Assembly: GCA_040757595.1 (NCBI GenBank) | Contig: JBFLWP010000020.1 | Coordinates: 1 to 59,089, forward strand | Length of the DNA: 59,089 bases | Reading direction: 5' to 3' | DNA from: Nitrospirota bacterium | GTDB taxonomy: Bacteria > Nitrospirota > Nitrospiria > Nitrospirales > Nitrospiraceae | Shown here: piece after piece, positions 45,269 through 51,894 of the stretch | Numbering within the stretch: the first letter of the stretch is position 1 | Layout: every line of letters starts with the position of its first letter | Notes under the pieces: generated by a model | Database searches by the model: none | What the model saw: the letters and a program-made list of their open reading frames with translations, nothing else | Told to the model about the DNA's origin: nothing | Made by a program: the position numbers and the translations under genes

Positions 45269-46105
45269 ATGCGGCGAGCCCGCTCCAGGGCCGTGCACCG
45301 GCTGGTCCCGTGTAGCATCGGACGGGAGAAGGCGGCCCGGCTGCACGTGGCGACCGAACAAGTCCACAGGTGGCAGCGGGAGATGAAGTCCCGGTCCGGC
45401 CCATTGCACGATCTCTGGTTCGACCGAGCCAGCCGTCTTCGCATCGATCATCTGGTTGAGCGGCTGAGCGGTCGGGATCGCGGCGCGCGGGAGTCCGCCT
45501 TGGCAGAGGCGGAGCTTGCTTCAACGTTCGTGCGTGCGGGCGTTTCGGTCCGGTTCCTGCCTGAATCTCAGGCCAGGACCGCCGACCTGGAATGTCACCT
45601 GGGGTTGGACCGGTTCTTCGTGGAGGTGACGGCGTTGGTGGGAGCGGGCCGCTTCCGTAAGCGGGGCTCATTCGCCAGCCGGTTTGCTCCTCCTGAGCTT
45701 GAGGGCGACGGGGACGGTCATTGGCTGGTTGGTCTGGTTCTTGGCCGGATCGCCCGAAAGGCGCAGCAACTTGCCGATTACTGTTCGCCGGTCGTCCTGG
45801 CCGTCACGCTCCCGTCCGGTGAACAGCCGGGCGACCGCCGCGCAAGGGCCGGACTGGACCTCAGGAGGCTGGCCGGCTCGATCACCGTGCTGCTCCCCCT
45901 GGTCCGGCAGATCAGCGCGGTGCTCCTCTCCCTGTGGGACATCGAGCCGGCTCCACGTTCCGGCGCGAGGCTGGCCAACGTGTATGTGGTGGAACGGTCT
46001 TCACGGCAGGCGGCCAGTCCCCGGGCCCGCTTGCTGATCATCAACCCGGTGGCTGGCTTCCCGCTCAGCGAGCGGCAGGTGGCGGTGTTGAGGAACCTCC
46101 TCTAG
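45269..46105 (+). CDS. Unknown protein with possible nuclease-type fold
   Basis: 278 aa, Arg-rich and without a signal peptide. The central segment AEAELASTFVRAGVSVRFLP followed by RTADLECHLGLDRFFVEVTAL has the shape of the PD-(D/E)xK restriction-like fold (helix with Glu, then Asp-Leu-Glu strand, then VEV strand), but the usual lysine is a Thr. The C-terminal half is hydrophobic and arginine-rich. I do not recognise a family and the nuclease idea is weak. The only neighbour is the convergent TPR gene, whose stop is 3 bp away. Confidence 0.65.
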   Translation: MRRARSRAVHRLVPCSIGREKAARLHVATEQVHRWQREMKSRSGPLHDLWFDRASRLRIDHLVERLSGRDRGARESALAEAELASTFVRAGVSVRFLPESQARTADLECHLGLDRFFVEVTALVGAGRFRKRGSFASRFAPPELEGDGDGHWLVGLVLGRIARKAQQLADYCSPVVLAVTLPSGEQPGDRRARAGLDLRRLAGSITVLLPLVRQISAVLLSLWDIEPAPRSGARLANVYVVERSSRQAASPRARLLIINPVAGFPLSERQVAVLRNLL

Positions 46106-46108
46106 CCG

Positions 46109-46423
46109 TTATCCCAAGCGTTCCTTCAACAGCGCGAGGTTCTTGGTCACCATCGCGTCCCCGTTTTTCGTGGACACGAGGATGCCTTGGTCGCAGACCG
46201 TCCGGCACTCCTCCAGGCGACCGAGCCCTTGAAGGGCTTGCGCCAGGGCGTAATAGGCGGCGGAATAGGTCGGCTTCACCTTCACGCACTCTTCAAGGGC
46301 TTTGGCCGCTTCCTCGAAGTTGGCGTCCTCCAGATAGGCTTTTCCGAGCCCGAACCAGGCCACCTCGTCGCTCGGGTCCAGCGCAAGCACCTTCTTCAAC
46401 GGTTCGATCCGGGGATTGGGCAT
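46109..46423 (-). CDS. Small TPR protein
   Basis: 104 aa with about two to three TPR units (DEVAWFGLGKAYLEDANFEEA, YSAAYYALAQALQGLGRLEEC). The N-terminus is MPNPRIEPLKKVLALDPS. Probably cytoplasmic, with a protein-protein interaction role; partner unknown. Confidence 0.75.
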   Translation of the reverse strand: MPNPRIEPLKKVLALDPSDEVAWFGLGKAYLEDANFEEAAKALEECVKVKPTYSAAYYALAQALQGLGRLEECRTVCDQGILVSTKNGDAMVTKNLALLKERLG

Positions 46424-46502
46424 AGGCTGGCTCTCCGCGCGTGGACCATGTGTCGGTGCACTCTACAATGGCCTGCGCCTCGTTGTCTACGCAGTTTCAG
46501 CC

Positions 46503-46531
46503 GTGCTACGATGCGCAAAAATGGCTGTCAA
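46503..46531 (-). promoter_or_regulatory. Candidate sigma-70-type promoter for the small TPR gene
   Basis: On the minus strand, TTGACA (46531-46526), a 17-bp spacer and TAGCAC (46508-46503). On the plus strand TTGTCT (46483-46488)-N18-TACGAT (46507-46512) is a weaker candidate for the gene at 46638. Confidence 0.45.
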
Positions 46532-46605
46532 CGATCAGCTCTCAGCCCGTGGTTTTCCGAAGCTCTCCGAGTCCAAGGTCTGAGATCGCTTGTCGTTGGT
46601 GTGAT

Positions 46606-46630
46606 GGCTGAATGCTGAGCGCTGAAGGCT
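46606..46630 (+). repeat. Heptamer tandem repeat, site A
   Basis: Three consecutive 7-base units GCTGAAT, GCTGAGC and GCTGAAG, plus a partial fourth, just before the gene at 46638. The same heptamer family makes up the repeat at 51826-51894. Confidence 0.6.
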
Positions 46631-46637
46631 CCCGGGT

Positions 46638-47582
46638 ATGGCTAAGACCGGCTTCGTCTACCATCCGGACTATCTGAACCACGACATGGGCGCCGGCCAT
46701 CCCGAGTCCCCGGAACGGCTGCGGGCCATCGTGGCCCGGCTGGAGGCTGGCGGGCTGATCGGGCGGCTGACACGCATCAAGCCGGCGCCGGTGGCCGATG
46801 AGTGGATCACGCTCATCCACGAGCCGGCCTATCTGGCGTCGTTGAAGGCCAAGGCCCCGTCCAGCGGCCGGGTCTCACTCGATCCCGACACCCCGATCTG
46901 CCCCGGTTCGTTGCCGGCCGCCTACCTGGCCGCAGGAGGCGGGCTGGCGGCGGCCGACGCAATCATGGCCGGGCAGGTGCAGAACGCCTTCTGCGCGGTA
47001 CGGCCTCCCGGCCACCACGCCGAGCGGAACCGGGCGATGGGCTTCTGCCTGTTCAACAACGTGGCGATTGCCGCCCGATACCTGCAGCGGCGCCACGGGG
47101 TCAACCGTGTGCTGATCGTGGATTGGGACGTGCATCACGGGAACGGAACCCAGCAGGCCTTCTATCGCGATCCCACGGTTCTGTTCTTCAGCACCCACCA
47201 GTATCCCCACTATCCGGGTACGGGAGGCGCAACGGAGCGCGGGGAGGGGCAGGGGGAAGGGACGACGATCAACGTCCCGATGTCGGCCGGGGAGGGGGAT
47301 GACGGCTATCGCGAGATCTTCGAGCGGGTCCTGGTACCGGCGGCGGACGCCTTCAAGCCGGACTTCGTGTTGGTCTCGGCCGGCTTCGACGCCCATCGGG
47401 AAGACCCCTTGGCGGGCATGGGCCTGACCGAGGACGGGTATGGGGCGTTGACGAAGATCGTGCTCGACATCGCCCGTCGCCACAGTCAGGGGCGCGTCCT
47501 CTCTTGTCTGGAGGGAGGATACAACCTGGCGGCCCTCTCCGCCTCGGTCGAACGGCATCTCCTCACGATGCTGGCCGCATGA
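46638..47582 (+). CDS. Histone-deacetylase-superfamily hydrolase
   Basis: 314 aa. Zinc-dependent deacetylase motifs are clear: RPPGHHAERNRAMGFCLFNN (catalytic His pair), VDWDVHHGNGTQ (zinc Asp and His) and SAGFDAHREDPLAG (second zinc Asp). It belongs to the AcuC/AphA-type bacterial group that deacetylates proteins, polyamines or small amides in the cytoplasm. The actual substrate is not predictable. It stands 75 bp before a penta-heme cytochrome gene, with no obvious link. Confidence 0.92.
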   Translation: MAKTGFVYHPDYLNHDMGAGHPESPERLRAIVARLEAGGLIGRLTRIKPAPVADEWITLIHEPAYLASLKAKAPSSGRVSLDPDTPICPGSLPAAYLAAGGGLAAADAIMAGQVQNAFCAVRPPGHHAERNRAMGFCLFNNVAIAARYLQRRHGVNRVLIVDWDVHHGNGTQQAFYRDPTVLFFSTHQYPHYPGTGGATERGEGQGEGTTINVPMSAGEGDDGYREIFERVLVPAADAFKPDFVLVSAGFDAHREDPLAGMGLTEDGYGALTKIVLDIARRHSQGRVLSCLEGGYNLAALSASVERHLLTMLAA

Positions 47583-47657
47583 GGAGCGCGAAGGCGTGAA
47601 GCATCGCTCCACAGATCGCTTCCCGCTCCCTGGCGTGTCACGAACGGCGTAACCGCT

Positions 47658-48929
47658 ATGCGACGGTCCTGGAAGCTCGTGCTGGGTTTGGCCGTGACGT
47701 CCGGCCTCGTGTATCTCTACTACACGGAAGTCAAGCCGGTCGTGATCTTCGGGCTCCGGTCTGACTATGCCAGGGCGATCCCCTACCAGAAGGTGCCGGA
47801 GGGAATCGAAAGTCTGCGGGCCGAATCTTGCGGAGCCTGCCACCGGGAGATCTACGAAGAGTGGAAAACCAGCGTCCATGCCCGCGCCTTCGAGGACCCG
47901 TTCTTCCAGGCCTATTGGAAGAAGGACCGGAACATCTGGGTCTGCCTGAACTGCCATGCCCCGCTCGAGAACCAGCAGCCCATCGTGATCAAATCCATCC
48001 CGCGCGGGCGGGTCGAGAAGGCGGTGCAGGAGCCCAACCCCCACTATGATCCGGCCTATCAGAAGGAGGCCGTCACCTGCGCCGCCTGCCACGTCCGGGA
48101 CGGGGTCGTCCTGGGCCCCTTCGACGACTCCGCGGCGCCTCATCCGACCGGGTTCGATCCGGCCTTCCGCACCACCCAGGTCTGCTACCGCTGCCATAAT
48201 GTCGTGTCCGGTCCGGCCCAGTTCTACAACGTGGGGCCTTGCGGGACCTACGCGGAGTACGAAGGCAAGTTCTTCATGAAGGAGAAGGGGTTCATCTGCC
48301 AGAGCTGCCACATGCCCGAAGTGGAGCGGCCGGTGGCGGAGGGAGGCCCGATCCGGCTCGGACGCCGCCACCTCTGGCGGGGAGGCCACGACCAGGAGAT
48401 GGTCAAACAGGCGGTGGCCATCCAGGTGCAGGCCGAGCCGGCCTCGCCGAATCCGGGTGATCGGGTGGACGTGACCCTGACGCTGATCAACGCCGGCGCC
48501 GGCCACAAAATTCCGACCGGCGATCCGGACCGGCACTTCACGGTGGACTTCCTGGTGCGGGACGGTCAGGGACGGACGGTGACGCAGCAGAGCCAGACCA
48601 TGGGACGGTGGATCCTGTGGCAGCCGGTCGTCCTCGAAGTCTACGACAACCGGCTCCTGCCGCTGGCCAGCCGGGAGTACCGGTTCTCCTACCGGCTGCC
48701 GGAGACGTCCGCCGGCCTGACCTTGAAAACCCTCGTGCGCTACCATATCCTCACCGAGGAGCAGCACGAGATGCTGGAGCGGAAGTACGGGCTGACGGGG
48801 CACGATCCCTACGCCTTTACGATTTACGAACGGGATCTCCCGCTGTCGGACGAGCTGGCCGTGGCGCTGGCGCAGGAGCCGTCCGATCCGCGGCTGAGCT
48901 GCCCGGCCGGCGGCAAGAAAACGGGGTAA
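47658..48929 (+). CDS. Penta-heme cytochrome c, copy 3
   Basis: 423 aa. An N-terminal helix (residues 6-23) serves as an uncleaved anchor or signal. Heme motifs start at residues 58, 96, 141, 176 and 214: CGACH, CLNCH, CAACH, CYRCH and CQSCH, in the same order as copies 1 and 2. IYEEWKTSVHARAF follows the first heme. The C-terminal domain has AGHKIPTGDPDRH, the H-x-x-P-T-G-D-P loop. It is next to a sulfurtransferase gene (27 bp gap), which could mean a role in sulfur electron transfer, or only chance. Confidence 0.86.
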   Translation: MRRSWKLVLGLAVTSGLVYLYYTEVKPVVIFGLRSDYARAIPYQKVPEGIESLRAESCGACHREIYEEWKTSVHARAFEDPFFQAYWKKDRNIWVCLNCHAPLENQQPIVIKSIPRGRVEKAVQEPNPHYDPAYQKEAVTCAACHVRDGVVLGPFDDSAAPHPTGFDPAFRTTQVCYRCHNVVSGPAQFYNVGPCGTYAEYEGKFFMKEKGFICQSCHMPEVERPVAEGGPIRLGRRHLWRGGHDQEMVKQAVAIQVQAEPASPNPGDRVDVTLTLINAGAGHKIPTGDPDRHFTVDFLVRDGQGRTVTQQSQTMGRWILWQPVVLEVYDNRLLPLASREYRFSYRLPETSAGLTLKTLVRYHILTEEQHEMLERKYGLTGHDPYAFTIYERDLPLSDELAVALAQEPSDPRLSCPAGGKKTG

Positions 48930-48956
48930 GCGGGACGAACCAGACAGGAGCGGAGC

Positions 48957-49832
48957 ATGAACCATCCCTTTTTGATCGACACCAATACCCTGGACCAGAA
49001 CCTGGGCCGTTCGGATCTGGTCGTCATCGACGTGCGCGGCAAGGCGGCCTTCGCCTTCAGCGGCCACATTCCCGGGGCCGTGCACGCGACCTGGCACGAG
49101 TTCAGCGATCCCAACGCGGCCGCCAAGGGACTGCTGGATCCGGACGTCGGGCGGCTGGAAAAGAGGATTCAGACGCTGGGCATCAGCAACGACAACGATA
49201 TCGTCATCTACTCCAACCCATTCGACAACTGGGGCGACGAAGGGCGGATGTTCTGGATGCTCCAGTACCTGGGCCTGACCAAGCTCCGGATCCTGGACGG
49301 GGGCTGGGTCAAATGGGTCGCCGAAAAACGGCGTTACGAGTATGGACCGGCGAATCCCAAGCCCGGCACCTTCAAGGCCTCGCCCAATCCGGATCTGATC
49401 GTGCTGAAGGACGAGCTGAAGAAGCTGGTGAAACGGCCCCATCCGGAGGCCGTCATCGCGGACGCCCGCAGCCTGGAGGAGTATGCGGGCAAGGAGATGC
49501 AGGGCATCCCGCGGCCCGGGCACATTCCTTCGGCCGTCAGCGTGCCGTGGAACGTGTTCCTGAACGCCGACGCGACGGTCAAGGACCTGGACGTCCTCCG
49601 GGCCGGCCTGGAGGAGAAGGGGCTGGACCCCGGCAAGGAGGTCATCTGCTACTGCACGGGCGGCGTCCGGTCAGCCTGGCTCTACTTCGTCCTCAAGCTG
49701 GCGGGCTATCCGAAGGTGAGGAATTATCCCGGGTCCTGGTGGGAATGGAGCCGGGACTTTGCCGCACCCGTCGAATCGGATGTGAAGTTGCTGCGCAAGA
49801 TCGTCGGACACGACGAGGCCAAGCCGTCTTGA
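48957..49832 (+). CDS. Thiosulfate/3-mercaptopyruvate sulfurtransferase (rhodanese)
   Basis: 291 aa with two rhodanese domains. The C-terminal domain has the active loop CYCTGGVRSAW (Cys233 as persulfide carrier). The N-terminal domain lacks a cysteine in the matching loop, as usual in tandem rhodaneses. It transfers sulfur from thiosulfate or mercaptopyruvate to cyanide or thiol acceptors in the cytoplasm; no signal peptide is seen. Confidence 0.9.
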   Translation: MNHPFLIDTNTLDQNLGRSDLVVIDVRGKAAFAFSGHIPGAVHATWHEFSDPNAAAKGLLDPDVGRLEKRIQTLGISNDNDIVIYSNPFDNWGDEGRMFWMLQYLGLTKLRILDGGWVKWVAEKRRYEYGPANPKPGTFKASPNPDLIVLKDELKKLVKRPHPEAVIADARSLEEYAGKEMQGIPRPGHIPSAVSVPWNVFLNADATVKDLDVLRAGLEEKGLDPGKEVICYCTGGVRSAWLYFVLKLAGYPKVRNYPGSWWEWSRDFAAPVESDVKLLRKIVGHDEAKPS

Positions 49833-49858
49833 CACTCCAAAAAATCGCGTGTTATCGT
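49829..49858 (+). promoter_or_regulatory. Candidate sigma-70-type promoter for smbP
   Basis: TTGACA (49829-49834), overlapping the sulfurtransferase stop codon, an 18-bp spacer and TATCGT (49853-49858). ATG 49934 follows about 75 bases later. Confidence 0.5.
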
Positions 49859-49933
49859 CCGCCAGACAACCGAATGCTCCCGTGGATGGACGCGGCGGGC
49901 ATCAGGGAACTCATCCGGATGAGGAGGTGCAAG

Positions 49934-50287
49934 ATGTCTAAAGCAATCGTCCTGGGATCCGTGGTCTTGGTTCTGATGGCGGCGCTCGTGAGCGTTCCGT
50001 TCCTCTCCTCTGTCGCACTGGCAGCAAAGAGCCATGCTGCCGAGGCGGTCGAGCACGCCAAGGAGGCCGTGGCGCACGGGAAGCAGGGCCATGCCGACGC
50101 GCTGGTGAAGCACGCGGAAGGGGCGCTGAAGCATGCCGAGGCCGCGCAGAAGGAGAAGGCCAACCCGCACCTGGCCGAGGGCATCAAGGGGTTGAAAGAC
50201 GCGATCGAGCACGGCAAGGCCGGCCATGCGGACGTGGCGACCAAGGCGGCGGAGAACGCGGTCATGCACCTCTCGGAAGTGAAGTAA
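49934..50287 (+). CDS. SmbP-like small metal-binding protein
   Basis: 117 aa from ATG 49934, preceded by AGGAGGT. A signal peptide (residues 1-28, VLGSVVLVLMAALVSVPF core) precedes a repeated helical sequence of Ala, His, Glu and Lys such as HAAEAVEHAKEAVAHGKQGH and HADALVKHAEGALKHAEAA. This closely resembles SmbP, the periplasmic copper/nickel-binding protein of Nitrosomonas europaea. Histidines spaced about every seven residues line one face of the helices. Its probable role is periplasmic metal buffering. Confidence 0.88.
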   Translation: MSKAIVLGSVVLVLMAALVSVPFLSSVALAAKSHAAEAVEHAKEAVAHGKQGHADALVKHAEGALKHAEAAQKEKANPHLAEGIKGLKDAIEHGKAGHADVATKAAENAVMHLSEVK

Positions 50288-50300
50288 TTCTCTTCGGCAC

Positions 50301-50380
50301 GAGGCGAGGGGCAGGGGGCGAGAGGTTCTCTCGGTTCTTGCCTCCCGTCTCTGCCGATTCCCCCCCAAGCCTCTCGCCTC
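50301..50380. repeat. Inverted repeat between smbP and the nitrilase gene
   Basis: GAGGCGAGGGGC (50301-50312) and GCCTCTCGCCTC (50369-50380) pair over 11 of 12 positions, around a pyrimidine/purine-rich loop. No T-run. A small intergenic repeat of unknown role. Confidence 0.45.
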
Positions 50381-50401
50381 TAGTCCCTTGCCAGGTCTTC
50401 C

Positions 50402-51193
50402 ATGCGCGTCGGGTTCTTTCAGTTCGGTCCGGTCTTCGGCGAGGTCAAGCGCAACTTGGACCTCGTGACCGACCGGCTGCGGAACATCCGGTGCGATCTG
50501 CTCGTGCTGCCGGAGCTGTTCGCCTCCGGATACCAGTTCGTCTCGAAAGAGGAGGTCGAATCGCTCGCCGAGCCGGTGCCGCAGGGGCCGACGACCCAGC
50601 GGCTGCTGGATCTCTCGCGCGAGCTGGACGTCCATCTCGTGGCGGGGCTGCCCGAGCGGCAGGGGGACCGGTGCTACAACTCGGCGGTCCTCACCGGTCC
50701 CTCCGGCTTTCTTGGGCTCTACCGCAAGACGCACCTCTTTTATGAAGAAACGCTCTTCTTCGCCCCGGGGGACACGGGCTTCCAGGTCTGGGACATCGGG
50801 CCGGCAAAGGTCGGTCTGCTGGTCTGCTTCGACTGGTTTTATCCGGAGGCGGCCAGGACCCTGGCCCTGAAGGGCGCCGACCTCCTCTGCCACCCATCCA
50901 ACTTGGTGCTCCCGCACTGTCCGGACGCGATGGTGACCCGGTGCCTGGAAAACCGGGTGTTCAGCATCACGGCCAACCGCATCGGAGCCGAGGAACGGGG
51001 CGGCAAGGCCAAGCTCACCTACATCGGCAGCAGCGAGATCGTGACGCCGCAGGGAACCGTGCTCCGTCGCGCACCGCGGGATCGGGAAGACCTGGCGATC
51101 GTCGAGATCGATCCGGCCGAGGCCCGCAACAAATCGCTCAATCCCTACAACGACCTGCTCCGCGACCGCCGCCGGTCCCTCTACGAGCTGTAG
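50402..51193 (+). CDS. Carbon-nitrogen hydrolase (nitrilase superfamily amidase)
   Basis: 263 aa. The catalytic triad is E38 (LPELF), K109 (LYRKTHLFYEE) and C142 (LLVCFDWFYPE). These residues and the overall length match the amidase branch of the nitrilase superfamily. It cleaves amide bonds of small compounds; the substrate cannot be stated. Cytoplasmic. 67 bp precede the YqgE gene. Confidence 0.9.
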   Translation: MRVGFFQFGPVFGEVKRNLDLVTDRLRNIRCDLLVLPELFASGYQFVSKEEVESLAEPVPQGPTTQRLLDLSRELDVHLVAGLPERQGDRCYNSAVLTGPSGFLGLYRKTHLFYEETLFFAPGDTGFQVWDIGPAKVGLLVCFDWFYPEAARTLALKGADLLCHPSNLVLPHCPDAMVTRCLENRVFSITANRIGAEERGGKAKLTYIGSSEIVTPQGTVLRRAPRDREDLAIVEIDPAEARNKSLNPYNDLLRDRRRSLYEL

Positions 51194-51260
51194 CCGACCT
51201 TGCCTTTTCCCAAACCGATGTTACCTTGTGGACCGTTCGCCTCCGCGGTAGGATTACGTC

Positions 51261-51821
51261 ATGGCCATGTCGCTCGGCAAAGGCATCTTTCTGGTCGCAA
51301 CCCCGGCCTTGCGGGATCCCAACTTCCGCCAGACCGTGGTCCTGCTGTGCGAGCACGGGCCGGAGGGGGCCCTCGGGGTCGTGGTCAACCGGCCCACGGG
51401 GATGCTGGTGGCCGAGGCTTTGCCCCAGATCCCCGTGTTGGAAGGGCAGGGCCACCTGCTCTATTCGGGCGGGCCGGTCCAGCCGAACCACGTGCTGATC
51501 CTCTACCGGCTGGCCCAGGAGCCGGCCAACACGCATCACGTGTTCGACGGGGTCTACCTGGGCGGCGACATGAATGCGCTGGAGCGGGTCCTCACGTCCC
51601 CGAGCGGACCGGACGCGTTTCGCGCCTACATGGGCTACTCGGGCTGGGGGCCGGGGCAACTGGAGAACGAGATGAAGACCGGCTCCTGGATCACCCTGCC
51701 GGCCGATCCCTCCGTGGTCTTTGAGAAGGATCCGTCACGGATCTGGCCCGACATCCTGCTTTCGTTGGGCAAGCCCCTCGACCTCTACGCCGAGATGCCC
51801 TTCGATCCAAATTTGAACTGA
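51261..51821 (+). CDS. YqgE/AlgH family protein
   Basis: 186 aa. The family signature is GKGIFLVATPALRDPNFRQTVVLL near the N-terminus, then PEGALGVVVNRPTG and GYSGWGPGQLENEMKTGSW. Its role in most bacteria is unclear. It is cytoplasmic with no signal peptide. It converges on uvrA. Confidence 0.9.
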   Translation: MAMSLGKGIFLVATPALRDPNFRQTVVLLCEHGPEGALGVVVNRPTGMLVAEALPQIPVLEGQGHLLYSGGPVQPNHVLILYRLAQEPANTHHVFDGVYLGGDMNALERVLTSPSGPDAFRAYMGYSGWGPGQLENEMKTGSWITLPADPSVVFEKDPSRIWPDILLSLGKPLDLYAEMPFDPNLN

Positions 51822-51825
51822 CAAC

Positions 51826-51894
51826 GCTGAACGATGAACGCTGAGCGATGAATGAGGAGGTTTCCTCGAGGTTCATTCATCGTTCAGCATTCAG
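51826..51894. repeat. Heptamer repeat forming a hairpin, site B
   Basis: Units GCTGAAC, GATGAAC, GCTGAGC and GATGAAT run in series (51826-51853). The right arm (51873-51888, overlapping the 3' end of uvrA) pairs with GCTGAGCGATGAATGA over 15 of 16 bases. The heptamer resembles site A at 46606. It may act as a bidirectional hairpin between yqgE and uvrA. Confidence 0.55.
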
